Numbered from the stretch's first letter, positions 50,034 through 59,988 are shown. The stretch is DNA of 64,000 nt from Paractinoplanes durhamensis (GCF_016862175.1 NZ_BOML01000057.1:1-64000); one strand, 5' to 3'. The notes: a model not told the origin generated them from the letters alone. Program-made: numbers and translations.

Positions 50034-52151
50034 CTACCCGCCGGGCGCCCGAACCACCCGCGGAGCGTTCACCGGCCCGAACGCGAGGGCGCCCACCGGC
50101 TGCGGCGCGCCCGGCTGCGGCGGCCCCAGGACCGCGAGTGCCTCCACCCAGTAGCGGACCATCGCCCGGCTGGTGCTCTCCTCCCGGGTGACGCCCGCGT
50201 CGAGCCGGCCGCGGGCGGCGGCCGGGTCGGACAGGGCGAGGTCGGCGGCGAACAGGTCGGCCCACACCCGGGGGTGGTCGCCCAACTCGCGCTCGCGGGT
50301 GGCCGACGGGCCGCGGTAGAACGATCCGGCGGTCAGCGGCAGCAGCTGGATGCCGAGCACCGACTCGGGCTTCGGGTCGAACCACGTCGCATAGTCGATC
50401 TTGGCGTCCCACACGATGCCAGCGGTGGTGTGCGCGTACCCGGCCGGGCGGGTCAGCCCGGCGCCGAGCCAGTACATCCGGGCGGTCGCTGCTTCCAGGG
50501 CGTAGTGGGCGACGCCGTACCCGGTCATCTCGGTGTTGTCCCGGACCAGGCCCCAGCGGACCACCGCCTCCCAGGCCGCCACCGCCTCGCTGGACGACTC
50601 CTGGTTGTTGCCGTCCGCGAACGGCGCGAACCCGGACGCGGCCGAGCTGCCGAGGTAGGCGTTGAAGGCGCGGAACGGCGGGAAGCCGTCCTTTTTCGAC
50701 CCGGCGAAGCCGGCTTTCGACCCGGCGTAGTCGGCGACGATCAGGTCGACGACGTCGCCGTAGTCGCGGGCGAAACCGGGGTCGGCCGCCGCCAGGACCG
50801 CGGCGGCGCGCACCAGGTAGCCGTACTGGAAATGATGGTCGTTGTAATCGTTGGCGCCGAATTCGGCCGGCACCGCGATCAGCCCGCCCCAGACCTTGTC
50901 GTAGCCGAAGTAGCGCGCGTCGGCCGGTCCGCCGTAGGTCAGCCAGTCGATCAGCTGCGGCTTCAGCCGGGCGAGCGCGGTCGTGCGCTGGGGCTCCGCG
51001 CCCGATGCGGCCGCCACCTCGGCGATGGTGGCCAGCCGGCCGAGCTCCTTGAGCCCGAAATAGCTGCCGCCCGCCCCGGGCGGGTCGGCGAGGTCCCGAT
51101 CCAGGTCGGCCAGCACGGCCTTTTTCGCCGCCGCGGTCAGCGGCACCCGCGGTACGGCGGTGAGCAGCCCCGGCATCGGCACCCGGACCTGCACCGCACC
51201 CGCGGTGACCAGGGACATCGTTCCGCGGGCGTCCGGGTAGGAGCCGGGCAGCGCGGTCGGCCCGGCCGTTTGGTGCGGCAGCAGCGCCCACGCTCCGGTG
51301 CCGCCGCCGGCCCGCTGCGCGGTGAGGGTCTGGGTGACGGTGCCGGCCGTGGCGTCGTACGCCATCGCGGCCGTTGTCCGGACGACCGGGTCGGTGGTGC
51401 TCGCCGCCTCCCAGCTCGCCCGGTCGGCGCCGGCCGGCACCCGGGCGACGGCCAGTTGCTCGCCCTCGCCGGTCAGGGTGGATCCGTCGAGGGTCAGGTT
51501 GCGGCCGAGGACGTCCCAGCGGCCGCCCGCGATGTCCAGCCGGGCCCGGGTGGCCGAGCTGCCGGCGTCGGTGAACGCGCCGGTCAGGGTGGGTGCCGCG
51601 GCCTGGAAGCGCAGCCACAGCACCGGGCTTCCCTGCACGACGGTGACGTCGACGTGGCCGCCGCCGGCGAGTGCGACCCGCAGGACGACGTGGAAGGCGC
51701 CGTAACCGGCGACCGTGACGGCACCGGTGGCGGCGCCGACGGTCAAGGCCGGCAGGAAGGGGGTGATGATGGCGTTCGCCGACGCGGTGACGGGCGCGCC
51801 GCTGATCTGCAGGCCGTCCGCGGCGGCCTGGACCGCCAGCGGATGCGCCCAGATCGGCTGGGTGCGCGGCCCGGTGAGTGCCGAGCTCCACCACTGGTTG
51901 GTCGGCAGCGCCTGACCGGCCAGGTCACCGGCCTGGGCCGGGGTCTTGGTGGGGGTGGAGCCGACCGGAAGCGCATCGGCGATGCTCCCGCGGCCGGTAA
52001 CGGCAGGCACGGCGATCCGCGTCGCTGCGACGTCCTCAGTGATCGGGCCGGAGCTGACCGGCCCGGTGCCCGGCTCCGGCGGCCCGGCTGTGCATGCGGC
52101 CAGGAGGGTCAGTGCCGCGAACGCGGTCACGACGGCGAAGCTGCGGTTCAC
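50034..52151 (-). CDS. GH81 endo-beta-1,3-glucanase, lipoprotein
   Basis: 705 residues. Lipobox LLAAC near residue 20, then the GH81 fold with LPTNQWWSSAL (about 83), NDYNDHHFQYGYLV (about 435) and NNQESSSEAVAAW (about 515) forming the catalytic cleft. Cleaves beta-1,3-glucan outside the cell. The ATG overlaps the HlyD-like stop by 4 bases, so it is coupled to the glycan export genes upstream. In that context it may trim or release a self-made glucan rather than digest food. Confidence 0.9.
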   Translation of the reverse strand: MNRSFAVVTAFAALTLLAACTAGPPEPGTGPVSSGPITEDVAATRIAVPAVTGRGSIADALPVGSTPTKTPAQAGDLAGQALPTNQWWSSALTGPRTQPIWAHPLAVQAAADGLQISGAPVTASANAIITPFLPALTVGAATGAVTVAGYGAFHVVLRVALAGGGHVDVTVVQGSPVLWLRFQAAAPTLTGAFTDAGSSATRARLDIAGGRWDVLGRNLTLDGSTLTGEGEQLAVARVPAGADRASWEAASTTDPVVRTTAAMAYDATAGTVTQTLTAQRAGGGTGAWALLPHQTAGPTALPGSYPDARGTMSLVTAGAVQVRVPMPGLLTAVPRVPLTAAAKKAVLADLDRDLADPPGAGGSYFGLKELGRLATIAEVAAASGAEPQRTTALARLKPQLIDWLTYGGPADARYFGYDKVWGGLIAVPAEFGANDYNDHHFQYGYLVRAAAVLAAADPGFARDYGDVVDLIVADYAGSKAGFAGSKKDGFPPFRAFNAYLGSSAASGFAPFADGNNQESSSEAVAAWEAVVRWGLVRDNTEMTGYGVAHYALEAATARMYWLGAGLTRPAGYAHTTAGIVWDAKIDYATWFDPKPESVLGIQLLPLTAGSFYRGPSATRERELGDHPRVWADLFAADLALSDPAAARGRLDAGVTREESTSRAMVRYWVEALAVLGPPQPGAPQPVGALAFGPVNAPRVVRAPGG

Positions 52152-52891
52152 GCGCTGTTCACCGCCGGGGTGCCGCCGACGGCCGTGTTGGTGTCGACGA
52201 CCACGCCGAACCGCAGACCCGGCACCAGCGTCCGCACGGTCGCGAGGGCGGCCGGGTCGGGTCGCAGCACGACGGTGAGCAGGTCGGTCGCGCCCGCGGC
52301 CGGGGTGTCGACCTTCGGCTCGACCTTCTCCAGCTTCGCGGCGATCTCGCCGGGCAGGCCGGGCCCGGTCACCCGGGCGGTCATGCCGAGCCGCAGCAGG
52401 CGCAGCGTTTCGAGGGGCACGTCGACCTGGAAGGTGAGTTTGGCCGGGTCGTAGAGGGTCACGACGGGTTCGCCGGCCCGGGCGATCTGGCCGGGCGCGA
52501 CATTGATCTCGGTGACGATGCCGGCGGCCGGCGCGCGCAGCTCCTGCACGTGCGGCCCACGTCCATCGGTGGTCGCGGTGATGGTGGCCAGAACCGTGCC
52601 GGCGGTAACGCTGGTCCGCTCGGTGGTCAGCACCCGGGTGACGACGGCGGCGTCGGCCGAGCCCACGGTGATCGGCTGGGCGGTCAGCACGGCCGCGCCG
52701 GTGTCCACCATGGTGCGGTCGGCGAGGCGCTGCCGCACGACGTAGGTGCCGCCGGCGCCGGCCACGGCCAGCAGGATCAGGACAACTACGAGGGTACGGA
52801 GTACGCGCAGGGCCCGGCGCAGCCGATGCCGCGGTGGGGTGGCGGTGACGGGGGCTTGCTCGATGGGGGCAGTCTCGATCGTGGTGGTCAT
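52148..52891 (-). CDS. HlyD-like membrane fusion protein
   Basis: 247 residues. One N-terminal membrane helix (ALRVLRTLVVVLILLAVAGA) and an extracytoplasmic lipoyl/barrel-sandwich domain (VQELRAPAAGIVTEINVAPG, VTLYDPAKLTFQVDVPLETL) typical of HlyD adaptors. Likely connects the glycosyltransferase to export at the membrane. ATG 52891 after GAGAGGCG. Coupled to GH81. Confidence 0.85.
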   Translation of the reverse strand: MTTTIETAPIEQAPVTATPPRHRLRRALRVLRTLVVVLILLAVAGAGGTYVVRQRLADRTMVDTGAAVLTAQPITVGSADAAVVTRVLTTERTSVTAGTVLATITATTDGRGPHVQELRAPAAGIVTEINVAPGQIARAGEPVVTLYDPAKLTFQVDVPLETLRLLRLGMTARVTGPGLPGEIAAKLEKVEPKVDTPAAGATDLLTVVLRPDPAALATVRTLVPGLRFGVVVDTNTAVGGTPAVNSA

Positions 52892-52922
52892 GGTCGCGCC
52901 TCTCTCGGCAGGATGACGTGGA

Positions 52923-54471
52923 TCAGGCCGCGGCCACGGCGGACTGCGGCTGGGTGTCGAGCTGCCCGCCGGTGGGCTGCTGCGGGGACGCCGGGGACGC
53001 CGGGCGGCGCCGGATCCGGCCACCGGTGACCGATTCGGCGATCATCCGGCCGAGAATCAGCACGATCATGCTGGCCCAGCCGACGGACAGCCAGGTCGGC
53101 GCCGGGTCGGCCATCACCAGCACACCGACGACGATGCCGGTGACGTTGAGGACGAGCAGGGCGAACAGCGGCATGACCACCCACAGCGACCGCGCGTTCT
53201 GGCCACCGGCGTTGGTGACCTTCCACTTCGCCGGCCGGCCGATCAGCACGCCGCCGAGCGCCCGCAGGTGCACCGGCACGGCGCCGATGCTGGCCACGAT
53301 CGCGGAGAGTTTGAAGCCGCCCGACTGCAGCCAGGTGACCAGCAGAACGGCCGCCTGGAACGGCAGGTAGTGGGTGGCCCAGGCGACGCCGTCGGCCCGG
53401 ATCGGGCTCAGCGCGAACAGCAGGTAGAGCGCCGGGAACAGCATGAAGGTCAGCATCGCCAGCGACAGCAGGTAGTGCGTGCCGCAGAACAGGTACTGCA
53501 GGCGCTGGTCGATGGTCAGCCCGGTGCCGCGCTTGAACAGCCGGCCGCGCAGCAGCACCTCGAACCCGCCGCCCGCCCAGCGCAGCTGCTGTTTCAGGTA
53601 CGACGAGACGTCCTCCGGCGCCAGCCCGCGGGCCAGCACCTGCGGCACGTAGATCGACTTCCAGCCGCGCTTGTGCAACTCGATCGACGTCCAGATGTCC
53701 TCGGAGTTGCTGCCGGTCCAGATGCCGCCGGTGCTGTCCAAGGCGGTCCGCCGGAACATCACGTTCGTGCCGACGCAGAAGGCGGCGTTGAAGTGGTTCT
53801 TGCCCGGGCAGACGAGCTCGTAGAAGATCCGCTGCGCTTCGCCGGAGCCGGTGGCGACCAGGTTGACGTTGTTCGTGTACGACTGCGGGGACTGCACGAA
53901 CGCCACGTCCGGGTCCTGGAAGTGCGGCAGGATGCTGAGCAGGAAACCCGGTTCGGGCACGTGGTCGGCATCGAAGATCACCACGAACTCGCCGTCGGTG
54001 CGGGCCAGCCCGGCATTGACGTTGCCGGCCTTGGCGTGCGCACCGCCCGGCCGCCGCAGGTAACCGACGCCGGCTTCGTCCGCGATCCGGCGCAGTTCGT
54101 CGCTGTCCCCGTCGTCGAGCAGGAACGTGCGGTGCGCCAACTCCATGTCGCGGGCGGCCAGCACGGTCCGCCCGACCAGCGCCGGCCCGCAGCCGGTTGC
54201 GCCAGACGGTGACGTCCACCGGTTCCGGCCGGTCGTCGTGCGCCAGGATCGTCCACCACGTGCCGATCAGGTGCAGGGCGGTCAGGCCTTCGGCGGCCAG
54301 CATGGTGACCCAGAGCCAGCCCGGTCCGCGGTAGGCGGGGTTGAGCAGGAACAGCTGATAGAACACGGTGGCCACGAGCGCAGCACTGATCGCGACCCGG
54401 GTCGAGCGCTGCAGCGGCCGCCATGCCAGGCGGGCCGCGGCCCGGACCGGTGGTGCGGGCGATGCCGTCAT
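52923..54471 (-). pseudogene. GT2 processive glycan synthase with one frameshift (possibly intact gene)
   Basis: About 515 residues when both frames are joined. Frame one starts at ATG 54471 (GGGAG upstream) and gives MTASPAPPVRAAARLAWRPL, two membrane helices and DDRPEPVDVTV. The frame then changes near 54205-54212, after which RTVLAARDMELAHRTFLLDD continues to the stop at 52923. The catalytic part is complete: LLDDGDSDEL, FDADH (DxD), SEDIWTS, QQLRWA (QxxRW) and several C-terminal membrane helices, the features of cellulose/curdlan/hyaluronan-type synthases. One extra base explains the break; error or true mutation is open. Confidence 0.8.
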
Positions 54472-54829
54472 GAATGCTCCCGGGATTGTTGATATTCAAC
54501 ACCGTGAATTCGGTGTCGTCCCAAGAGAACAGGAACACCCGGGGATGCGCGAGCTTCTGCAGTACATTTCTTTCCGGTCACGGATTCGGCGTACAAATTG
54601 AGTGTCCAATTTGCTGCGACGAGATTTCCGGCACACCGCCCGAAAACACGCTGACCTTGGGTTAAACCCTTCTCAGGTTAATTTTCGAACAACGCGGTGA
54701 ATCGCCTTTGCCGAATGACCAAGTCGATCAGTGAGCGACGTTACAGAGCCGCGCGGAGTCGGCCGCGACCTTAATCAATGCGCGCGAAACCCCGCCGAAA
54801 TATGACCACGCCCCGGCGGGCAGCCGTCA
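54472..54829. other. AT-rich 358-base intergenic region with inverted repeats
   Basis: No gene seen. AT content is clearly above the flanks. It holds TGTTGATATTCAACA (54487-54501), 16 bases before the glycan synthase start, the arms AAATTG...CAATTT (54595-54612) and GGGTTAAACCC (54659-54669). These look like operators or hairpins for the synthase operon. Confidence 0.5.
54487..54501. promoter_or_regulatory. palindrome TGTTGATATTCAACA upstream of the glycan synthase
   Basis: A 15-base perfect inverted repeat (arms TGTTGA/TCAACA). Close to the start at 54471, so it could be a repressor site overlapping the leader. Confidence 0.4.
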
Positions 54830-56179
54830 TCACCGGAGCGCTGACCGCTGCCCGATGTCCCGCGTGCCGGCCGGTTCCGGGCCGTCGGCCGGGGGCGCGT
54901 CGTCGTCGGCCGGGGGCGCGTCGTCGTCGGCCATCGGCGCTTCGAGGCGCTCGGTGCCCGGCGGTTCCCGGTCCGGGGTGGGTTCCCCGGCCGGATGGCT
55001 GAAGAGATAGCGGATGGCGGTGTTGAGCACCGCCAGCAGCGGAACCGCGACCAGGCCACCGATGATGCCCGCGACCAGCACGCCGGTGGCGATGGACAGG
55101 ATCACCGCCAGCGGGTGCAGCGCCACGGCGCGGCCCATGATCAAAGGCTGGAGGACGTGACCTTCCAGCTGCTGAACGGCGATCACCACGCCCAGCACGA
55201 TCAGGGCCTTCACCGGGCCGACCGTGACCAGCGCGACGAGCACGGCGACCGCGCCGGTGAGGGTGGCGCCGACGACCGGGATGAAGGCGCCGAGGAAGAC
55301 CAGCGCCGCCAGCGGCAGGGCGAGCGGGACACCGAGGACCGCGAGCCCGATGCCGATGCCGGCGGCATCGACGAACGCCACCAGGACCGTGGCGCGGACG
55401 TATGAGACCAGGGTGTGCCAGGAGTAGTGCCCGGCCCGGGCGGCCGGAATACGCGCGCCGCGCGGCAGCAGCCGGCAGATGAAGGTCCAGATCTGCGCGC
55501 CGTCGCGCAGATAGAAGAACAGCGTGAACAGCACCAGGAAGAACCCGGCCAGCACCTCGCCGAGCGTGGTGGCGGTGCTCAGCGCCCCCGAGGTCAGCGC
55601 GCCCTGATTGTCGGTGATCGATGCTCGCAGGCGCTCGAGGCCGTCGCTGAGCTGGGTCTGCGTCAGATGCAGCGGGCCCCGCGCGAGCCAGCTCTGCACC
55701 TCGTCGAGCCCGTCCGAGACCTGCGCGCTCAGATCGTCGAGCTGCGCGATGAACGTCTGCACGATCAGGGCCAGACCGCCGAACACCACGATCAACGCGG
55801 TGACCAGCACCAGCCCCGCCGCCAATGAGCGGTTCATGCCGCGCCGACGCAGCGCGGCGGCGACCGGTTCGAACATCGCGGCCAGCAGCAACGCGACCAC
55901 GACCGGGATGACCACCACCCGCAGCGCGCTGACCACCCGGATCAGCAGATAGGCGGCTGCGATGAACAGGATGATCCGCCAGGCCCAGGCGCCCGCGGTG
56001 CGGACACCGCGGGGAAGTCCGTCGTCGACGGACGGTGCGCGCTCGACGAGCGTCACCGCCGCGACCGGCTCATCTAGCTCCGGGGCGGCGGTGAACGGCG
56101 GAACTGCTCGATCCTGGCGGGCGGCGGCCAGCCGCGCTCGCGCTCGTTGCCGCGCGGTGTCGACCCAGACCATGGGCAT
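54830..56179 (-). CDS. AI-2E family transporter
   Basis: 449 residues, eight membrane helices and the large extracytoplasmic loop of the family (QVSDGLDEVQSWLARGPLHL, ITDNQGALTSG). The tail (about 400-449) has two copies of ADDDAPP, a disordered acidic stretch. ATG 56179 follows GAGGAGCTGTGCA. Family members export AI-2 or act as Na+/H+ antiporters, so the cargo is not assured. Divergent from the SigB-type sigma gene. Confidence 0.88.
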   Translation of the reverse strand: MPMVWVDTARQRARARLAAARQDRAVPPFTAAPELDEPVAAVTLVERAPSVDDGLPRGVRTAGAWAWRIILFIAAAYLLIRVVSALRVVVIPVVVALLLAAMFEPVAAALRRRGMNRSLAAGLVLVTALIVVFGGLALIVQTFIAQLDDLSAQVSDGLDEVQSWLARGPLHLTQTQLSDGLERLRASITDNQGALTSGALSTATTLGEVLAGFFLVLFTLFFYLRDGAQIWTFICRLLPRGARIPAARAGHYSWHTLVSYVRATVLVAFVDAAGIGIGLAVLGVPLALPLAALVFLGAFIPVVGATLTGAVAVLVALVTVGPVKALIVLGVVIAVQQLEGHVLQPLIMGRAVALHPLAVILSIATGVLVAGIIGGLVAVPLLAVLNTAIRYLFSHPAGEPTPDREPPGTERLEAPMADDDAPPADDDAPPADGPEPAGTRDIGQRSALR

Positions 56180-56334
56180 TGCACAGCTCCTCGAGTCATG
56201 CCGGCCGGCGCGAACCCGGGGGCGAAAAACATCGCGTACGCGTGGGGGATGCCCGGCCGCCCATTTCCTAAACAGCCTCGTCGGCGGGCTCCTCCGCGGC
56301 CAGGTCGGCCGGGTCGCCGGCGCTGCTCGTCGCC

Positions 56335-57144
56335 GTGACGTCGCTGTCGCCGATCGAGGCCCTGGGAGCGATGGCCGCGGTCCCGCTGGGCCACCCCGCC
56401 CGCCCGGAGCTGCGAGCACAGGCCATCGTGGCGTGGCTGCCGCTGGCCCAGCGACTCGCCGGCCGATACGCCGTGCGGGGCGAGCCTCGCGAGGACCTTG
56501 CCCAGACCGCCGCCGTCGGTCTGATCAAGGCCATCGACCACTTCGACCCCGGCTACGGCGTCGGCTTCGGCGGCTATGCCATCCCCACCATCGTCGGTGA
56601 GATCAAACGCTACTTCCGCGACCGGACCTGGGCGGTCCGGGTGCCGCGTCGGATCCAGGAACTGCGGATCATGATCGCCGCGGCGAACCACGAACTGACC
56701 AACGTGCTGTGCCGGGCGCCCACGGTGGCCGACATCGCCGCCCATCTCGGGATCACCGAGGAGGAGGTGCTGGACGGGCTGGAGGGCGCTCGCGCCTACA
56801 ACGCGCGGTCACTGTCCGCGCCGGCCGTCCCCGGCCAGTCGATCGAGCTCGGCGCGACCCTCGGCGGCGAGGACCACGAGTACGCAGTGGTCGAGGACAG
56901 AATCGCGCTCATGCCGGCGTTGGCCGCCCTCGACGATCGGGAGCGCACCATCGTGACGCTGCGCTTCTACGGCAATCTCAGCCAGGCGGAGATTGCCGGG
57001 CGGGTCGGCTGTTCGCAGATGCACGTGTCCCGGTTGATCATGCGTTCCCTGGGCAAGTTGCACGACCACCTCGACGCCGAGGAGGCGGCCGGCCGTGGCG
57101 GAGGTCACGCCGCCGTCGGCGGTCCGGCGGCAGGCGTAGGCTGA
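56335..57144 (+). CDS. SigB/SigF-family alternative sigma factor
   Basis: 269 residues: region 2 (LRAQAIVAWLPLAQRLAGRY, FDPGYGVGFGGYAIPTIVGE, IKRYFRD), region 3 (APTVADIAAHLGITEEEVLD) and region 4 (LDDRERTIVTLRFYGNLSQA, MHVSRLIMRSL). General-stress or sporulation-type sigma factors of this group are normally held by an anti-sigma factor and released by an antagonist; neither gene is adjacent. GTG 56335, no clear ribosome site. Confidence 0.93.
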   Translation: MTSLSPIEALGAMAAVPLGHPARPELRAQAIVAWLPLAQRLAGRYAVRGEPREDLAQTAAVGLIKAIDHFDPGYGVGFGGYAIPTIVGEIKRYFRDRTWAVRVPRRIQELRIMIAAANHELTNVLCRAPTVADIAAHLGITEEEVLDGLEGARAYNARSLSAPAVPGQSIELGATLGGEDHEYAVVEDRIALMPALAALDDRERTIVTLRFYGNLSQAEIAGRVGCSQMHVSRLIMRSLGKLHDHLDAEEAAGRGGGHAAVGGPAAGVG

Positions 57145-57210
57145 GCGCTGTCGCTCCAGACTTCGGCGGCCTCGATTTCACCGACGGCAGCCAACTCCAA
57201 GGAGCAGACG

Positions 57211-57231
57211 ATGACCACCAGCTACGCGTGA
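57211..57231 (+). CDS. 6-residue leader peptide MTTSYA
   Basis: ATG at 57211 with CAAGGAGCAGACG upstream, an excellent ribosome site, encodes MTTSYA and stops at 57229-57231, overlapping the next GTG (GTGA). Possible coupled leader of the glycosyltransferase remnant. Confidence 0.35.
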   Translation: MTTSYA

Positions 57232-57688
57232 GAGTCGGGCTCCTGGGCCCGGTGGCCTGGCGCACGCTGCCACGCGCCTACGGCCCGTGGGAACAGGTCA
57301 CCGGTCTGCTCGCGGACGGCCTGGTGGCGGCGGGGATCGACGTGACCTCTTCGCCACGGTGCACGGGTTCTCCAGCTCCCGGATCCGGCCGGCCTGTCGG
57401 GCGAGCAACTCCTCGTTCGTGTCGATCTCGGACACCGACCGCAGCCCGGATCTCGACTACGTGGCGACGGTGCACCACGGGGTGGACACCGGCGGACTGC
57501 CGTTCACCGCGTCCGGCGGGCCCGGGCTGGTCCGCGACGTCGACCAGGCCGTCGCGGCGGTGGCCGCGGCCCGGGCGATCGACCGGGCCGGCTGCCGGGC
57601 GCGGGCCTGCGCGCGCTTCGACGCGGACCGCATGGTCGCCGACTACCTGACCGTCTACGAGCAGGTCATCGGCAAACGCCGGGACTGA
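57228..57688 (+). pseudogene. GT4 glycosyltransferase remnant with deletions
   Basis: GTG 57228 begins a good N-terminus (VRVGLLGPVAWRTLPRAYGP, LLADGLVAAGIDVT). The frame shifts near 57350 to LFATVHGFSSSRIRP, SFVSISDTDRSPDLDYVATV and HHGVDTGGLPFTASGG, then jumps to a C-terminal piece RFDADRMVADYLTVYEQVI ending at 57688. Compared with the usual about 340-residue protein, roughly 70 residues are lost at the first junction and about 100 at the second. This is a true remnant, not a single indel. Confidence 0.7.
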
Positions 57689-57792
57689 CCGGTTTCACCG
57701 GCATGGCCGGCGCATCGAGGCGCCGGCTCGTAGCCCGCCATACACGCTGGCAGGTCGGAGCCGTACCGCGTGACATTCGGAAGGCACGGTTC

Positions 57793-58926
57793 ATGACCAT
57801 CAGATATGGATTTCTCAGCACTTACCCGCCCACCCGTTGCGGCTTGGCAACCTTCAACTCCGCGCTCGCCGCCCATCTCGGCGAGGAGGGCATCCCGGGC
57901 GGCATCGTTCGCGTCGCCGCGGCCGGCGACGACCTGACACCCGCACCCGACGTGGTGCACACCTGGACGGCCACGACACCGGGCGGCTGGCGGGACAGCG
58001 CCGAGGTGCTCAACACCTTCGACATCGCCGTCGTCCAGCACGAGTACGGCATCTACCCGGGTCGGGACGGCGGTGAGGTCCTGTCGGTGCTGCGCCGGCT
58101 CACCGTGCCGAGCATCGTCGTCCTGCACACCGTCCTGACCCGCCCGACCCCGGGGCAGAAGGCGCTCCTCGAGGAGATCGTGGCCGCGGCCGGCGCGGTC
58201 GTCACCATCACCAACGCCGCGCACGACCGGCTGCTCCTGGGCTACGCCGTCGACGCCGCGAAGGTCTCGGTGATCCCGCACGGCGCCTCCGGCTTCACCG
58301 GCACCGCGGCACCCCGGAACGTCCAGCCGCATCTGCTCACCTGGGGCCTGCTCGGGCCGGGCAAGGGCATCGAGTGGGCGCTGCGCGCCATGGCGATGGT
58401 GCGGAATCTGGAGCCCGCACCGATCTACACGGTGGCCGGCCGGACCCACCCGAAGGTCCTCGAGCTGCACGGCGAGGCCTACCGGGCCGGTCTGCATCAG
58501 CTCGGCGCGACCCTCGGCATCGCGCACCGGGTGCGCTACGAGTCGGCCTACCTCGACGAAATGGCGCTCGGCGAACTCATCCGCTCCGCCGATGTCGTGG
58601 TGCTGCCGTACGACTCCACCGAGCAGGTGACCTCCGGCGTCCTCGTCGAAGCGGTGGCGGCCCGCATCCCGGTCGTCGCGACCGCCTTCCCGCACGCCGT
58701 GGAGCTGCTCACCGACGGGCCCGGCATCCTCGTGCCGCACCGGAACCCGGCCGCCCTCGCGACCGCCATCCGGCGCATCGTCACCAAGCCCAGCCTGGCC
58801 ACCACCCTGCTCGCCCGCAACGGCCACGCCGGACCGGCGCTGCGGTGGCCGGCCGTCGCGCAGCGCTACCACGAGTTGGCGGCGACCCTGGTCACCGCCG
58901 ACCGGGTCGCGGTCGCCGGCTCGTGA
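57793..58926 (+). CDS. glycosyltransferase family 4
   Basis: 377 residues of GT-B fold. YGFLSTYPPTRCGLATFNSA at the N-terminus, VIPHGASGF, LLTWGLLGPGKGIEWALRAM starting the donor domain, and VVVLPYDSTEQVTSGVLVEA with the conserved acidic residue. The ATG at 57793 follows GGAAGGCACGG. The stop overlaps the next gene's GTG. Donor and acceptor unknown. Confidence 0.9.
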   Translation: MTIRYGFLSTYPPTRCGLATFNSALAAHLGEEGIPGGIVRVAAAGDDLTPAPDVVHTWTATTPGGWRDSAEVLNTFDIAVVQHEYGIYPGRDGGEVLSVLRRLTVPSIVVLHTVLTRPTPGQKALLEEIVAAAGAVVTITNAAHDRLLLGYAVDAAKVSVIPHGASGFTGTAAPRNVQPHLLTWGLLGPGKGIEWALRAMAMVRNLEPAPIYTVAGRTHPKVLELHGEAYRAGLHQLGATLGIAHRVRYESAYLDEMALGELIRSADVVVLPYDSTEQVTSGVLVEAVAARIPVVATAFPHAVELLTDGPGILVPHRNPAALATAIRRIVTKPSLATTLLARNGHAGPALRWPAVAQRYHELAATLVTADRVAVAGS

Positions 58927-59981
58927 TCACCACCACCGTCACGCCGGCCCCCGACCGGGCCGTGCGCACCCCGTTCGCGCATCTGGTCCGGCTCACCGAC
59001 GACACCGGGCTCTTCGAGCACGCCCGGCACGCCACCGCGCGCCGCGAGCACGGCTACTGCACCGACGACGTCGCCCGCGGACTGGTCGTCACCAGCCGCG
59101 AGACCGATCCGTCGGCCGAGGTGATCCGGCTCACGGAGTGCTACCTGACCTTCCTCACCCACGCGCAGGACGCCCGGGGTGCCTTCCGCAACCGGCTCGG
59201 CTTCAACCGGGAATGGGCCGACCAGCCGAGCCTCGGCGACTGGTGGGGGCGCGCCCTCTGGGGCCTCGGCACCGCCGCCGCCCGCTGCCCGGTCCCGTGG
59301 ATCCGGCAGGACGCCCTGCTCGCGTTCACCCGGGGCGCCACCCGCCGGTCCCCCGCGCCGCGGGCCATGGCCTTCGCCGCGCTCGGCGCCGCCGAGTTGC
59401 TCCGCGCCGACCCCGGCCACGAGCGCGCCGCGGAGCTGCTGGCCGCGGCGGCCGGCATGATCGGGCGCCCGGACCCCGATCCACGCTGGCCGTGGCCGGA
59501 GGAGCGGCTCAGCTACGCCAACGCCGCCCTCGCCGAGGCACTCATCGTGGCCGGCGACCTCCTCGGCGACCCGGCGGCCCGGACGGCCGGCCTGCGGATG
59601 CTGACGTGGCTGCTGGAGATCCAGATCAGCGACGGCCACCTGTCGGTCCTCCCGTCGGCGGGCTGGCAGCGCGGCGGCCCCCGGCTGTCCCACGACCAGC
59701 AACCGATCGAGGTGGCGGCCCTGGCCGACGCGTGCGCCACCGCCGCCGACGTCACCGGCGACGAGGCCTGGCACGCCGGCGTACGGCATGCGATCGACTG
59801 GTTCCTCGGCCACAACGACGTCGGCCAGGTGATGTGGGACCCGGCCACCGGCGGCGGCTACGACGGCCTGACGCTGCACGGGCCGAACCTGAATCAGGGC
59901 GCCGAGTCCACCCTCGCCCTCATCTCCACCTTCCAGCACCGCATCACCGGCCCAGCGGTCCGGCCTGACGTCTTCGACTGA
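58923..59981 (+). CDS. (alpha/alpha)6 barrel carbohydrate-active protein
   Basis: 352 residues from GTG 58923, coupled to the GT4 gene by GTGA. Helical-hairpin repeats with RLTDDTGLFEHARHATARRE, EHGYCTDDVARGLV, EWADQPSLGDWWGRALWGLG and LSHDQQPIEVAALADACATA, the outline of a six-hairpin glycosidase. It is often annotated simply as glycosyltransferase because of this gene pairing. The enzyme activity is not known; hydrolysis or phosphorolysis of the product of the paired GT4 is plausible. Confidence 0.7.
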   Translation: MITTTVTPAPDRAVRTPFAHLVRLTDDTGLFEHARHATARREHGYCTDDVARGLVVTSRETDPSAEVIRLTECYLTFLTHAQDARGAFRNRLGFNREWADQPSLGDWWGRALWGLGTAAARCPVPWIRQDALLAFTRGATRRSPAPRAMAFAALGAAELLRADPGHERAAELLAAAAGMIGRPDPDPRWPWPEERLSYANAALAEALIVAGDLLGDPAARTAGLRMLTWLLEIQISDGHLSVLPSAGWQRGGPRLSHDQQPIEVAALADACATAADVTGDEAWHAGVRHAIDWFLGHNDVGQVMWDPATGGGYDGLTLHGPNLNQGAESTLALISTFQHRITGPAVRPDVFD

Positions 59982-59988
59982 CCCGCCG

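Noticed and set aside
50034..51894. Very long minus-strand frame fused to the desaturase
   Set aside because: Upstream of ATG 49968 it is an out-of-frame reading of the GH81 gene.
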